A stretch of DNA of 64,000 bases from Sphaerisporangium rhizosphaerae (lineage in GTDB: Bacteria; Actinomycetota; Actinomycetes; Streptosporangiales; Streptosporangiaceae), in contig NZ_JBHTCG010000016.1 of NCBI RefSeq assembly GCF_042665155.1, positions 1 through 64,000 of the forward strand. The letters run 5' to 3'. Shown piece by piece: positions 16,873 to 25,236 of this stretch. Position 1 is the stretch's first letter. Every line of letters begins with the position of its first letter. The position numbers were made by a program, and so were the translations under genes. The notes beneath the pieces are model-generated. The model was given only the letters and a program-made list of their open reading frames with translations. It had not been told where the DNA came from and did no database searches.

Positions 16873-18345
16873 TCAGGGGCTGGTGCACGTAGCGGTGGGG
16901 GTGGCGGCCGCGCCGTTGGCGGTGAAGCCGAAGGTGGTGGAGGATCCCGCCGCGATGGTGCCGTTGTAGGAGGTGTTGCGGACCGTCACGGTGGAGCCCG
17001 ATACGGTCTGGGTGCCGTTCCACAGGCTGCTGATGGTCTGTCCGCCGGGCCAGGTCCACTTCACGGTCCAGCCGTTGACCGGCGAACCGCCCGCACGGAC
17101 GGTCACCGTGGACTGGAACCCGCCCGGCCAGCTGTTGGTGGTCTCGACCGTCGCCGAACACGCCCCCGGAACCGGCGTGGGAGTAGGAGTCGGCGTGGGC
17201 GTCGGCGTGGGCGTCGGGGTGGGAGTTGGCGTCGGGGTAGGAGTGGGGGTCGGAGTCGGCGTGGGGGTGGGGGTCGGGGCGCTGTTGAGGGCGTTGAGGG
17301 CGGCGTTATAGGCGGGTTTGGGCTGGTAGCTGGCGTCCCACATCATGGGTGCGCCATAGCCGGGGAACGTGCCGGGAATCCAGGTGTGGCCGTCGTCCAC
17401 GCCCCATTGGGAGACGCCCACGCAGCGGGGGACCGCCAGGCAGGCGTTCACGACCATGCCGTAGTCGGTGCCCTGTTGCTGCAGTTCGGAGTTGTCGGCC
17501 GGCATCTGGATGCGGTCGTCGAGCTCGGTGACGGCGACGTCGAGGCCCAGGCCGGCGAAGCGCTGCATGTTCGCCAGCAGGGACGTGGGGACCTGGCCCT
17601 CGATGAAGTGGCTCTCGAACCCGATGCCGTTCAGCGGCACGCCCTGGGCCAGAAGCGACTGCGCGAGCGAGTACATACCGTTGCTCTTCGCGTTGACGCC
17701 CTCGATGTTGTAGTCGTTGATGTACAGCTTGGCGTTGGGGTCGGCCGCGTGCGCGGTGCGCAGCGCGTCGGCGATGTAGCCGGTGCCCATGGCCTTGTAG
17801 AAGACGTCCTGGCGCAGGGTGCCGTCCTCGTTGAACGGTTCGTTCACCACGTCCCAGGAGTAGACCTTGCCCTTGTAGTGGGTGGCCTCGGTGGTGATGT
17901 GATTCTCCATCGCGCCCTGCACCTGGTTCGTCGACAGGCTGGTCACCCAGGCGGGAAGCTGGGCGTGCCACACCAGCGTGTGCCCGCGCACCCGCATGCT
18001 GTGCGACTGGGCGAAGGACACGATCTGGTCGCCGGCGCCGAAGTTGAACGAGTTGCGGGAGGGTTCGGTGGCGTCCCACTTCATCTCGTTGCCCGGCGTG
18101 ACCATGTCGAACTGCGCCGCCGCAAGAGCGATCTCGCTGCTGATGCCGAGGTCTCCCCGCGTCAGCGCGGTGCCGAAGTACCGGCCCTTCGCTTCGGCCG
18201 CCGCCTTCAAAGTCGTCGCCGCCTCGGCGGGCACGACCGCGCCGATCATCACGACGGCGGTCGCGGCGACGACCGACGCGCCGGCCAGGCGGCGAGAGCC
18301 GGGCCGGCGAAAAGAGAATCTGCTCAAGATGTCAGGCCTTTCCAT
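16873..18345 (-). CDS. Secreted GH10 endo-beta-1,4-xylanase with C-terminal CBM2
   Basis: 490 residues. I choose ATG 18345 (MERPDILSRF) because the operator at 18424-18437 sits upstream of it and a signal peptide follows directly (RRPGSRRLAGASV, hydrophobic core, AEA at 40-42). The GH10 domain (about 44-345) contains GNEMKWDATEP, WHAQLP, the acid/base Glu169 in DVVNEPF and the nucleophile Glu274 in VTELDD. A long Pro-Thr linker of about 40 residues leads to a CBM2 (about 397-490) starting CSATVETTNSWPGGFQ. It hydrolyses xylan outside the cell. Operators of both types A and B lie upstream, so it is probably induced by xylo-oligosaccharides and repressed by at least one LacI protein. Confidence 0.93.
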   Translation of the reverse strand: MERPDILSRFSFRRPGSRRLAGASVVAATAVVMIGAVVPAEAATTLKAAAEAKGRYFGTALTRGDLGISSEIALAAAQFDMVTPGNEMKWDATEPSRNSFNFGAGDQIVSFAQSHSMRVRGHTLVWHAQLPAWVTSLSTNQVQGAMENHITTEATHYKGKVYSWDVVNEPFNEDGTLRQDVFYKAMGTGYIADALRTAHAADPNAKLYINDYNIEGVNAKSNGMYSLAQSLLAQGVPLNGIGFESHFIEGQVPTSLLANMQRFAGLGLDVAVTELDDRIQMPADNSELQQQGTDYGMVVNACLAVPRCVGVSQWGVDDGHTWIPGTFPGYGAPMMWDASYQPKPAYNAALNALNSAPTPTPTPTPTPTPTPTPTPTPTPTPTPTPTPTPTPVPGACSATVETTNSWPGGFQSTVTVRAGGSPVNGWTVKWTWPGGQTISSLWNGTQTVSGSTVTVRNTSYNGTIAAGSSTTFGFTANGAAATPTATCTSP

Positions 18346-18423
18346 TCTCGAACCGCCGAACCTCCGGCGACCGATTCGTTCCGGAAGCCTTCGCCGGGGC
18401 GGCCCTGATTCTCGACTGAATGC

Positions 18424-18437
18424 TGTTAGCGCTAACA
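18424..18437. promoter_or_regulatory. LacI-type operator, site A3 (TGTTAGCGCTAACA)
   Basis: Perfect 14-bp palindrome 79-92 bases upstream of the xylanase start; identical to A1 and A2. Confidence 0.85.
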
Positions 18438-18657
18438 AACGGGTGCCGAGCACTCCATTCTTTCGGCCGGTGAAAGACGCCTGCCACCGGGCCGAAGAGG
18501 TCAGGCGTGAGCCGTCAGATGCTAAGAGGGGCGGATCGCGAGCGTCAACGTCGCCAGGTATCGCCGATGCCGAGGAAGTTCAGCCGAGCGAGCCGGCTCC
18601 GTACCTCAGCCGGGAGATACGCCGGATATCTGCTCGTACACGTCCGCCCACAAGGCG

Positions 18658-18668
18658 TGAAATTTTCA
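18658..18668. promoter_or_regulatory. GAAANTTTC operator, site B6 (TGAAATTTTCA)
   Basis: Identical to the site at 1331, about 315 bases upstream of the xylanase start. Confidence 0.6.
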
Positions 18669-18793
18669 CCATGTGCGTCGGCCACCTCGCGGCGCCGGGG
18701 ATTCGAAATAGTTCTTGGAGCGTCCGACCAAGGGGAACTGTATCGGTGGGCCGGCCGAGACGCCGGTGATCGCCGTGCCCCCCTCACCGGGCG

Positions 18794-18931
18794 TCAGGTG
18801 GCGGTGATGGTCCAGAGGTTGTTGGTGCTGGTGTTGGGGGTCCACATGCCGATGGTGGAGCCGGCGGAGGTGTTGCCCATGCCGTCCAGGGCGGTGCCGG
18901 TGCCGTGGTTGATGATCTGGTAGCAGGCGGC
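18794..18931 (-). pseudogene. Ricin-B lectin (CBM13) fragment
   Basis: A 44-codon stretch before TGA reads ACYQIINHGTGTALDGMG, then IGMWTPNTSTNNLWTITAT. This is one beta-trefoil repeat ending in a QxW-like NxW motif. It is not in frame with the fucosidase upstream, which already has a complete lectin domain, and there is no start codon or ribosome site. It looks like the surviving C-terminus of another lectin-tagged glycosidase. Confidence 0.6.
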
Positions 18932-19076
18932 GGCTGAGTGGTGAGGGCGGCATCTCTCATCTCCCGCGGGTGGCCATGTTGAGGGGACACGGCACCAGCC
19001 CGCCGGTCGGGCCATGTGCGCTGGTGGCGTTGACGTCGGCGGCGCCGTGCAGCCCGCGTTGGCCCTGGCAGCAAGA

Positions 19077-21017
19077 TCAGCTGCGGGTCCACTTCTGGTT
19101 GTTGCCACCGTGGCAGCTCCAGAGGATCACCTTGGTGCCGTTGGCGGTGCCGGCGGCGTTGGCGTCCAGGCATTTGCCGGACTGCACGCCGGTGATGCTG
19201 CCGTCGGTGTTGAGGGTCCACTGCTGGTTGGTCCCGCCGTTGCAGTCCCAGATGACGATCTGGGTGCCGTCCGCCGTCCCCTGGCCGTTGGCGTCCAGGC
19301 ACTTGTTGCCGTAGACCCTGAGCTCCTTGGCGGAGGTCGGCGTCCACTGCTGGTTGGGTTGGCCGTTGCAGTCCCACAATTGCCCCTGCGCGCCGTTGGC
19401 CTGAGAGGCGCCGGCGACGTCCAGGCATCTGGCGGCGTTGACGTTGCGCAATGGACCGGCCGTGACGGAAGGGGTCTTCATCGGCCCGTTGAAGGTCAGT
19501 TTCACCACGTACGCCGGCGCCGAGTACGGCCGGCTCGGCATGCCGATGTGCAGGCCGGCGGCGTCCTGGGTGCGGTTGGGCAGGTTGAGGTAGGTGCCGG
19601 CGGTGTTGCCGATCAGTTCGGCCTTGCTCAGGTTCGACAGATCCATCCGTCCACCGGCCAGCGAGGCGAGGTTGAGGGTGGAGCCCGGCCAGCCGAGTAC
19701 GGTGGCGTACAGCACGGTGTCGTCCTTGCTGCGGGTGTAGCGGATGTCCTGTGCCGTGCCGGCCCGTGGCTCCACGAAACTGCCGCCGCCCATCTTGGTC
19801 GGCCCTTCGCCGTAGGTGGTCCAGGCGCGCGTGGAGTAGACCGACTCGCCGTTGCGCCGCAGGTAGGTTCCGATGGCGTTCAGCAGGTCCTTCTGTGTCT
19901 GCGGGATCGAACCGTCGGCCCTGGGGGAGATGTTGAGCAGCATGTTGCCGTTCTTGCTCACCCGGTCGATCAGCGCATGGAGCAGCGCGGCCGAGCTGTA
20001 GTACGAGATCCCGTTGGTGTAGGACCAGGACGGGTTGCTGACGGCGTCGTCGGTCAGCCAGTAGGGATTACGGATGTCGGCGGGGCCGCCGCGCTCGTAG
20101 TCGAACATCTCGCCATTGGTGTTGAAGCCGTCCTTGTAGGCGGCGACGACCTCTTTGCCCCACGCGTTGGCCTGGTTGTAGTAGTACGACAGGAAATTGA
20201 GCCGCTTGGACTCGTCGACGAGATAGAGGCCGCCGTCCTGCCAGATCATGTCCGGCCGGTACTTGTCGACGACCTCCTTCAGCTTATCGTACCACAGCTG
20301 CTGCTCCGCGGCCGAGCCGAGCTGCCCGTACAGTTTCTTCAACGTGGTGGTCGGCTGCGTGGGCACGTGGTCGTAGTAGCCGGTGAAGTTGTACAGATGG
20401 TGCAACGTGACCAGGAACTTCAGGTTCTTGGCGCGGATCGCGTCGGCGAACAGCTGCACCAGGTCCAGCTTGGGCCCCCGGGCGACCGAGTTCCACTCGT
20501 TGACCTGGCTGTTCCACATGGAGAAGCCGTCGTGGTGCTCGGCGACCGGCCCGGCGAACTTGGCCCCGGAGTCGGCCACCAGCTGCGCCCACGCGCCGGG
20601 GTCGAAGTTGCCGCCCTGTGACGTGAGCTTCGGCGCGAACTGCACCCAGTTGCCGGCTTTGTCGCGCGCGCCGTCGATGAAGTTGTTGTACGGCCACGCC
20701 GAGGGGTCACCGTAGACGCTCTTGTGGTGGTTGTTCTCGTTCGAGCCGTTGATGTACATGGTGCGGGGGTACCACTCGGTGCCGTACTCAGGCGTGGCGA
20801 AGGCACCCCAATGCCAGTAGATGCCGAACTTCGCGTCCTGGAACCACTCCGGAGCGGCCGGATGCTGGTCCACCGACGCCCATGTGGGCTCGTAGACGGC
20901 GGGAGCGGCTTCGGCCGTGCCCGTCGCGGAGGGAATCGTGAGCAGGGCCCCGGCGAGCAGAGCGGTACCGGCCAGAGCGGCCCGTCTGCGAAGCCGCGAC
21001 AGTCTGACGGGGGACAT
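19077..21017 (-). CDS. Secreted GH29 alpha-L-fucosidase with ricin-B lectin domain
   Basis: 646 residues from ATG 21017, preceded by GAGGAG. Residues 1-38 are a signal peptide (RLSRLRRRAALAGTALLAGALL, abbreviated here at its core, ending AEAA). The GH29 domain (about 42-510) has WFQDAKFGIYWHWGAF, AEHHDGFSMW and the nucleophile Asp261 in MIWQDGG. The C-terminal 125 residues are a beta-trefoil lectin with three repeats, each ending QQW/QKW, and CLDANG motifs. It removes alpha-linked fucose, for example from xyloglucan or glycoprotein, outside the cell. The motif ATCGAATCGATAC on its own strand at 21042-21054, shared with the second fucosidase, lies 25-37 bases upstream. Confidence 0.92.
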   Translation of the reverse strand: MSPVRLSRLRRRAALAGTALLAGALLTIPSATGTAEAAPAVYEPTWASVDQHPAAPEWFQDAKFGIYWHWGAFATPEYGTEWYPRTMYINGSNENNHHKSVYGDPSAWPYNNFIDGARDKAGNWVQFAPKLTSQGGNFDPGAWAQLVADSGAKFAGPVAEHHDGFSMWNSQVNEWNSVARGPKLDLVQLFADAIRAKNLKFLVTLHHLYNFTGYYDHVPTQPTTTLKKLYGQLGSAAEQQLWYDKLKEVVDKYRPDMIWQDGGLYLVDESKRLNFLSYYYNQANAWGKEVVAAYKDGFNTNGEMFDYERGGPADIRNPYWLTDDAVSNPSWSYTNGISYYSSAALLHALIDRVSKNGNMLLNISPRADGSIPQTQKDLLNAIGTYLRRNGESVYSTRAWTTYGEGPTKMGGGSFVEPRAGTAQDIRYTRSKDDTVLYATVLGWPGSTLNLASLAGGRMDLSNLSKAELIGNTAGTYLNLPNRTQDAAGLHIGMPSRPYSAPAYVVKLTFNGPMKTPSVTAGPLRNVNAARCLDVAGASQANGAQGQLWDCNGQPNQQWTPTSAKELRVYGNKCLDANGQGTADGTQIVIWDCNGGTNQQWTLNTDGSITGVQSGKCLDANAAGTANGTKVILWSCHGGNNQKWTRS

Positions 21018-21041
21018 GCCGGCTCCTCGTGACAAGAGTAA

Positions 21042-21054
21042 TCGTATCGATTCG
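21042..21054 (-). promoter_or_regulatory. Fucosidase operator, site C1 (ATCGAATCGATAC on minus strand)
   Basis: Lies between the presumed promoter and the ribosome site of the GH29 gene. Twelve of 13 bases match the site upstream of the other GH29 gene. Confidence 0.65.
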
Positions 21055-21079
21055 ATGGGTGCCGCGATCACGCGCTTGC

Positions 21080-21115
21080 GTCCGGTGCACCGCATGGACG
21101 GGCGGTGCACCGGAC
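21080..21115. repeat. Perfect 14-bp inverted repeat with 8-base loop
   Basis: GTCCGGTGCACCGC (21080-21093) against GCGGTGCACCGGAC (21102-21115); each arm contains the palindrome GGTGCACC. It lies 63 bases upstream of the GH29 start. It could be a tandem operator or a terminator. Confidence 0.6.
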
Positions 21116-21242
21116 GGCGTTCCGCGCCCGATCGCTCAGGCGGTCAGTGCTCTGGCTTCAGCCCGACAGCGAGGTGACAGCCGGAGAACTCGCTCGCAGG
21201 AGCCGCCGTCCCCGTGCCGGCGCGGAATCCCGACGGGGTTCG

Positions 21243-21276
21243 GCGGGTGCCGTGCCCGCATGGCCACGGCACCCGC
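21243..21276 (-). terminator. Terminator of the GH5 gene
   Basis: GCGGGTGCCGTG (21243-21254) pairs perfectly with CACGGCACCCGC (21265-21276), 10-base loop, 13 bases after the GH5 stop codon. Confidence 0.8.
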
Positions 21277-21288
21277 TCGTGCGGATCG

Positions 21289-23460
21289 TCAGCCGGTGCC
21301 GCCGGTCACGGTGGTGCCGGATTTGGTGATGTAGTACGTGAGCTGCTTTCCACTCCAGAAGTGGAAGGTGAGAGTGACGCGGCCGTCGTTGACCTCGGCG
21401 AAGAATTCGGGCTTGAGAAGGATGGTGCCGGCGCTGTAGTCGGGCTGGAAAGAGCTCCAGAACTCCTTGTACGACGTCCAGTTGGCCGGTCCGGCCCCGC
21501 TGCCGTCGGCGTACTTGGCCTCCATGGTGGCGAGCTGGTCACCGCGGAACTGGGTGGGAATCGCGAAGGACGACGTCGTTCCGGTGGCGGCGGCCTGCGT
21601 GGGGGTGTCGGAGGAGATGATGCTGATCTGCCACGGCGCGCCCTGGGAGAAGCGGGCCTCGATCGTGGCGTTCACCCCGTACGCCCGGTTACCGGCGAGC
21701 CGGGTGAGCGCCGCCGACGTGAGCGTCAGCGTCGTGCCCGACACGGTGTAGTCGGTGCCCTGGGCCAGAGCGGTGCTGCCCTGCCGCAACCCCTGGAACG
21801 TGGTGCCGTTGAGGTTGAGCGTGAGCGTCCGGCTCGGGATCGTGCCGGTGTGGGGCACGTACACCTGGTCGGAGGAGGCGGTGCCGGAGCGGGTGGTCCA
21901 GCTCGCCTTCATCATGTCGAACACGCCCTGGTCCCGCCATCGCAACTGGTTCCTGTCCAGGAACGAGCCCGCGTCCCAGAGCATGGTGGTGAGGTTGCGG
22001 GCGCGGGCGTTGTACCCCACGGCCTCGATGTACTTCAGGAACTCGCCGCGCTCGATGATGCCCGGGCGGGTGTAGTCATAGCTGAGCAGTGCCCACTCCC
22101 CGATGATCACCGGGATGCCGCGGGAGACGAACGTGGTGCGGACCCGGTCGAACGAGGCGGTCAGGTCCTGCTCGACGTTGCTGTCGTACTTGGTGCCGCC
22201 GGCGATGTTCACGCTGAACGGCCACCAGCCGTAGAAGTGGACCGTCGCGGCGAGGTTGGGATCATGCAGAGCGGTGAAGGTGGAGCTCAGCGCGTCCAGG
22301 CGGGGCTGTTCGCTGCTGGTGTGCAGCGTGGGCAGCACCAGGACACGGGTGGCGTTGGCTCCGCCGGTCTGGCGGACGAGGCGGACGAACGCGGTGTTGA
22401 GCGTGTTGGTCAGCTGATCGCCCTGGGCGTCGTCGGACGTGCCGGCGAACTGCGGCTCGTTGATGCTCTCGAACAGCAGCTTCGGGGAGTAGTCGCGGAA
22501 GGTGCCGGCGATCTGGCGCCACAGGGCGGAGTAGCGGTTCATCACCGTCGTGGAGTCGGTGGGATAGGTGTTGATCCACTGCCAGGAGTCGTGGTGCAGG
22601 TTGATCAGCACGTAGAGGCCCTCGGCCAGGGACCAGTCGACGACCTGACGGACGCGGCTCAGCCAGGCGGAGTCGATGGTGTAGTCGGGCGCCGCGCCGT
22701 GGTGGTTGCTCCAGGTGATCGGGATCCGGATGCTCTTGTACCCCTGGGAGCGCACCTGGTGGAGCATGGCCTGCGTGGTGAGCGGGTTGCCCCACGAGGT
22801 CTCGTCGGGGATGGCGTCGAAGGTATTGCCCAGGTTCCAGCCGGGCTGCATGGCGGCCACGGTGGCCATCGCGTCACCCGGCTGCGGCGAGGGTGATGGA
22901 CTCGGCGATGGCGATGGCGATGGCGATGGCGATGGCGACGGACTGGGCGAAGGTGACGGCGATGGTGACGGACTGGGCGACGGCGTAGCCGACGGTGAGG
23001 GACTGGGCGAGGGCGACGGTGAGGGGCCGGCCACTCCGCCGGTGCACTTCACCCCGTTCAGCGTGAAGGACGTCGGCGCGGTGTTGGCGCTGGACCACGA
23101 CCCGTTGAAGCCGAACGAGACCGTCGCGTTGGTGGCGATGGCCGCGTTCCAGCTCACATTCGCCGCGGTGACCTGCGCTCCGGAGGAGGTGACCGTCGCG
23201 TTCCACGCCTGGGTGACCTGCTGGCCCGAGGGGAAGGTCCACGCGAGCTTCCAGCCGTTGATCGGATCACCCAGGTTGTTAACGCTAACATTGGCGGTGA
23301 ATCCGCCTGGCCACTGTGATGAGACGGTGTAGGTGACGCCGCAACCCGCGGCGGCGTGCGCGCTCACGGCCGTCATCATCCCCGTCGGCACGAGCGCGGT
23401 CAGCGCGGCGAGGACCGCGCCGATCCGCAGGCGGACCCCCCGTAAGCTGTGCAGTTTCAT
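21289..23460 (-). CDS. Secreted CBM2-GH5_4-Ig-CBM46 endoglucanase/xyloglucanase
   Basis: 723 residues from ATG 23460 with GGGAGA upstream. Order: signal peptide (1-37, AHA-A); CBM2 (38-140, with NGWKLAWTFPSG and FTLNGVKC); a Pro-Ser linker; GH5 barrel (about 200-535) with GWNLGNTFDA, the acid/base Glu335 in FESINEPQ and nucleophile Glu455 in IIGEWALL; an immunoglobulin-like X2 module (about 545-625); and a C-terminal CBM46-like module (about 630-720) with TSYKEFW and VTLTFHFWSG. The GH5-Ig-CBM46 order is that of Bacillus Cel5B-type GH5 subfamily 4 enzymes, where CBM46 completes the xyloglucan-binding cleft. Here an N-terminal CBM2 is added. The operator at 23277 is inside the CBM2 codons. Confidence 0.9.
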   Translation of the reverse strand: MKLHSLRGVRLRIGAVLAALTALVPTGMMTAVSAHAAAGCGVTYTVSSQWPGGFTANVSVNNLGDPINGWKLAWTFPSGQQVTQAWNATVTSSGAQVTAANVSWNAAIATNATVSFGFNGSWSSANTAPTSFTLNGVKCTGGVAGPSPSPSPSPSPSATPSPSPSPSPSPSPSPSPSPSPSPSPSPSPSPSPQPGDAMATVAAMQPGWNLGNTFDAIPDETSWGNPLTTQAMLHQVRSQGYKSIRIPITWSNHHGAAPDYTIDSAWLSRVRQVVDWSLAEGLYVLINLHHDSWQWINTYPTDSTTVMNRYSALWRQIAGTFRDYSPKLLFESINEPQFAGTSDDAQGDQLTNTLNTAFVRLVRQTGGANATRVLVLPTLHTSSEQPRLDALSSTFTALHDPNLAATVHFYGWWPFSVNIAGGTKYDSNVEQDLTASFDRVRTTFVSRGIPVIIGEWALLSYDYTRPGIIERGEFLKYIEAVGYNARARNLTTMLWDAGSFLDRNQLRWRDQGVFDMMKASWTTRSGTASSDQVYVPHTGTIPSRTLTLNLNGTTFQGLRQGSTALAQGTDYTVSGTTLTLTSAALTRLAGNRAYGVNATIEARFSQGAPWQISIISSDTPTQAAATGTTSSFAIPTQFRGDQLATMEAKYADGSGAGPANWTSYKEFWSSFQPDYSAGTILLKPEFFAEVNDGRVTLTFHFWSGKQLTYYITKSGTTVTGGTG
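23277..23290. promoter_or_regulatory. LacI-type operator inside the GH5 gene, site A4 (TGTTAACGCTAACA)
   Basis: One-base variant of sites A1-A3, 170-183 bases downstream of the GH5 start, within the codons for NVSVNN. The protein motif and its placement mirror site A2. Confidence 0.65.
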
Positions 23461-23942
23461 TGCTCTCCCTCGATGGCGTCAGCCTTCAACGGCGCCGATC
23501 GGCGGTCCCTCGACGAGGAGCGGTCGGCTCCAACCGCCGAACCACCTTGAGTATGGAAAGTTCCTGGCCAAATATCCAGAAACATAAAGTAGGGGTCGAC
23601 CATGTCTCCGTCCACCCGTCATCGGCGCCGCCGACCTACACGAGCGACCCGGAAACCTCAATCCTCCACCTCGCCCGACCGTCGATCGGTCGGATGACAC
23701 GATGACCATTGCCTTTGTGGTCGATGCCGGCTTGGCGCCGTTGGATGTGCAGAAAGTTCTGCGCCGAGTCTCTCTGAATGTTTCAAAGCCACTGTGCGCA
23801 TGACGGCCGCCCCGCGTCCCATCTCGTCCCAGGCCGGCCGACCGGGGTGGATCCTCGACCTGAACGCGCAAGTCGCCGTCGCGGGCGACGGGTTATCCTT
23901 GCGCCGTGAACGGGCCTTCGCGCGGTGCTGACCGCGGGGGCG
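23461..23942. other. Divergent intergenic region between GH5 and lacI 3
   Basis: About 480 bases with no gene. It has only degenerate relatives of the GAAANTTTC motif: GGAAAGTTCC (23555), CAGAAAGTTCTG (23750) and TGAATGTTTCA (23775). They may be weak sites for autoregulation. Confidence 0.5.
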
Positions 23943-25010
23943 ATGACGAAGGGGGCCAGGTTGTCCTACGCCGAGTCGGGCGGACTCGTCAGCGACCCGG
24001 AGCACCAGAAAGGCGACCCGACCCGCCCCGTGACCATCTCCTACATCGCGGAGACGGCCGGAGTCTCGATCCCGACCGTGTCCAAGGTCATCAACGGCCG
24101 TCCCGGCGTGGCCGCCGACACCCGCGCCCGTGTCGAGGCGCTGGTCAGCGAGTACGGCTACCGCAAGACCAACCGCAGGAACGTGATGGAGCTCGTCTTC
24201 GGTGAGCTCGAGGACATGTGGGGCATGGAGATCATCCGCGGCGTCGAGCGGGTGGCCCGTGAACAGCGCGTCGGAGTCGTGCTGACCGAGTTCGGGCCGC
24301 CGCAGGACCCGGCGGGACATCCGATCGGCGACACGCTGGCCCGTCGCCCGGCCTGCGTCGTCACGGTCGCCCAACTGTCGCAGGAGCAGCGTGACGAGTT
24401 GCGGGCCAAGGACATCCCGTTCGTGGTCTTCGACCCCACGATCGAACTGCCGGACGGCGTCCCGTACGTCGGCGCGACCAACTGGGCGGGAGGCCGGTCG
24501 GCGACCCGCCATCTCGTACAACTGGGACATCGCCGCATAGCGATGATCGCCGGACATGACCGGATCCTGTGTTGCCGGGCCCGGCTGGACGGCTATCGCT
24601 CGGCCCTTGAGGCCGCGGGCCTGACCGTGGACACCGACCTCGTCGTACGCGCCGAGCTGACCACACAGGGCGGACGTGTGGCCGCGCTCGGCCTGCTGAG
24701 CGGACCTGAGCGACCCACTGCGATCTTCGCCTGCAACGACCTGCAGGCGCTCGGCGTCTACCAGGCCGCCCGCGAGCTGGGGCTGCGGATACCGGCGGAC
24801 GTGAGCGTGGTGGGCTTCGACGACCTGCCCGTCGCCGCGCTCGTCGATCCTCCGCTGACCACCGTCCACCAGCCGCTCGCCGAGATGGCCGCCGCCGCCA
24901 CCGAGTTGGCGCTCGCCCTGGGGCGTGGTGAGGAGACGCCGCAGACCGGCCTCGAGCTGGCCACGACCCTGACGGTTCGGGAGAGCACCTCCTCGCCGGC
25001 CGATCAGTGA
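23943..25010 (+). CDS. LacI-family transcriptional regulator 3 (paralogue of regulator 2)
   Basis: About 355 residues from ATG 23943; a TTG at 23961 has a better-spaced GGGGG and would give an N-terminus the same length as regulator 2, so the start is uncertain. The helix-turn-helix is TISYIAETAGVSIPTVSKVI, then NGRPGVAADTRARV. The effector domain shares long near-identical stretches with regulator 2 (PFVVFDP, NDLQALGVYQAARELGL, VVGFDDLPV, LTTVHQPL). It sits between a divergent endoglucanase and a fucosidase, with GAAANTTTC sites right after it. A probable repressor of part of this island; the duplicated pair may split the regulon by inducer. Confidence 0.88.
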   Translation: MTKGARLSYAESGGLVSDPEHQKGDPTRPVTISYIAETAGVSIPTVSKVINGRPGVAADTRARVEALVSEYGYRKTNRRNVMELVFGELEDMWGMEIIRGVERVAREQRVGVVLTEFGPPQDPAGHPIGDTLARRPACVVTVAQLSQEQRDELRAKDIPFVVFDPTIELPDGVPYVGATNWAGGRSATRHLVQLGHRRIAMIAGHDRILCCRARLDGYRSALEAAGLTVDTDLVVRAELTTQGGRVAALGLLSGPERPTAIFACNDLQALGVYQAARELGLRIPADVSVVGFDDLPVAALVDPPLTTVHQPLAEMAAAATELALALGRGEETPQTGLELATTLTVRESTSSPADQ

Positions 25011-25049
25011 CCGGCGGGCCCGGCTTCACGGGCTCAGGGCACATCGAGC

Positions 25050-25060
25050 TGAAACTTTCA
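25050..25060. promoter_or_regulatory. GAAANTTTC operator, site B7 (TGAAACTTTCA)
   Basis: Identical to 771 and 4723; 40 bases after the lacI 3 stop. Confidence 0.65.
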
Positions 25061-25072
25061 GATCGCTGACCG

Positions 25073-25083
25073 CGAAAATTTCG
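25073..25083. promoter_or_regulatory. GAAANTTTC operator, site B8 (CGAAAATTTCG)
   Basis: Second site 23 bases (about two helical turns) from B7, allowing cooperative binding. Confidence 0.65.
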
Positions 25084-25223
25084 GTCGAATCGGGGAGCTC
25101 TGACCGTCCCTGAGCCGTGATGCGCCGCTGTGGCGCGCTACTTCGGCCGCACCGGGCGACGACCTCACCGCAGCGGGACTCCTTGACACGATGGCGGTCC
25201 ACGGTGATCGTGGCGCCGACGCC

Positions 25224-25236
25224 ATCGAATCGATTC
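25224..25236 (+). promoter_or_regulatory. Fucosidase operator, site C2 (ATCGAATCGATTC)
   Basis: Contains the palindrome GAATCGATTC; matches site C1 in 12 of 13 bases and has the same orientation relative to its GH29 gene. It lies 125-137 bases upstream of the start. Confidence 0.65.

Larger units (their letters stand above)
18346..18793. other. Intergenic control region of the xylanase gene
   Basis: About 450 bases without a credible gene, holding the operators at 18424 and 18658. Confidence 0.6.
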
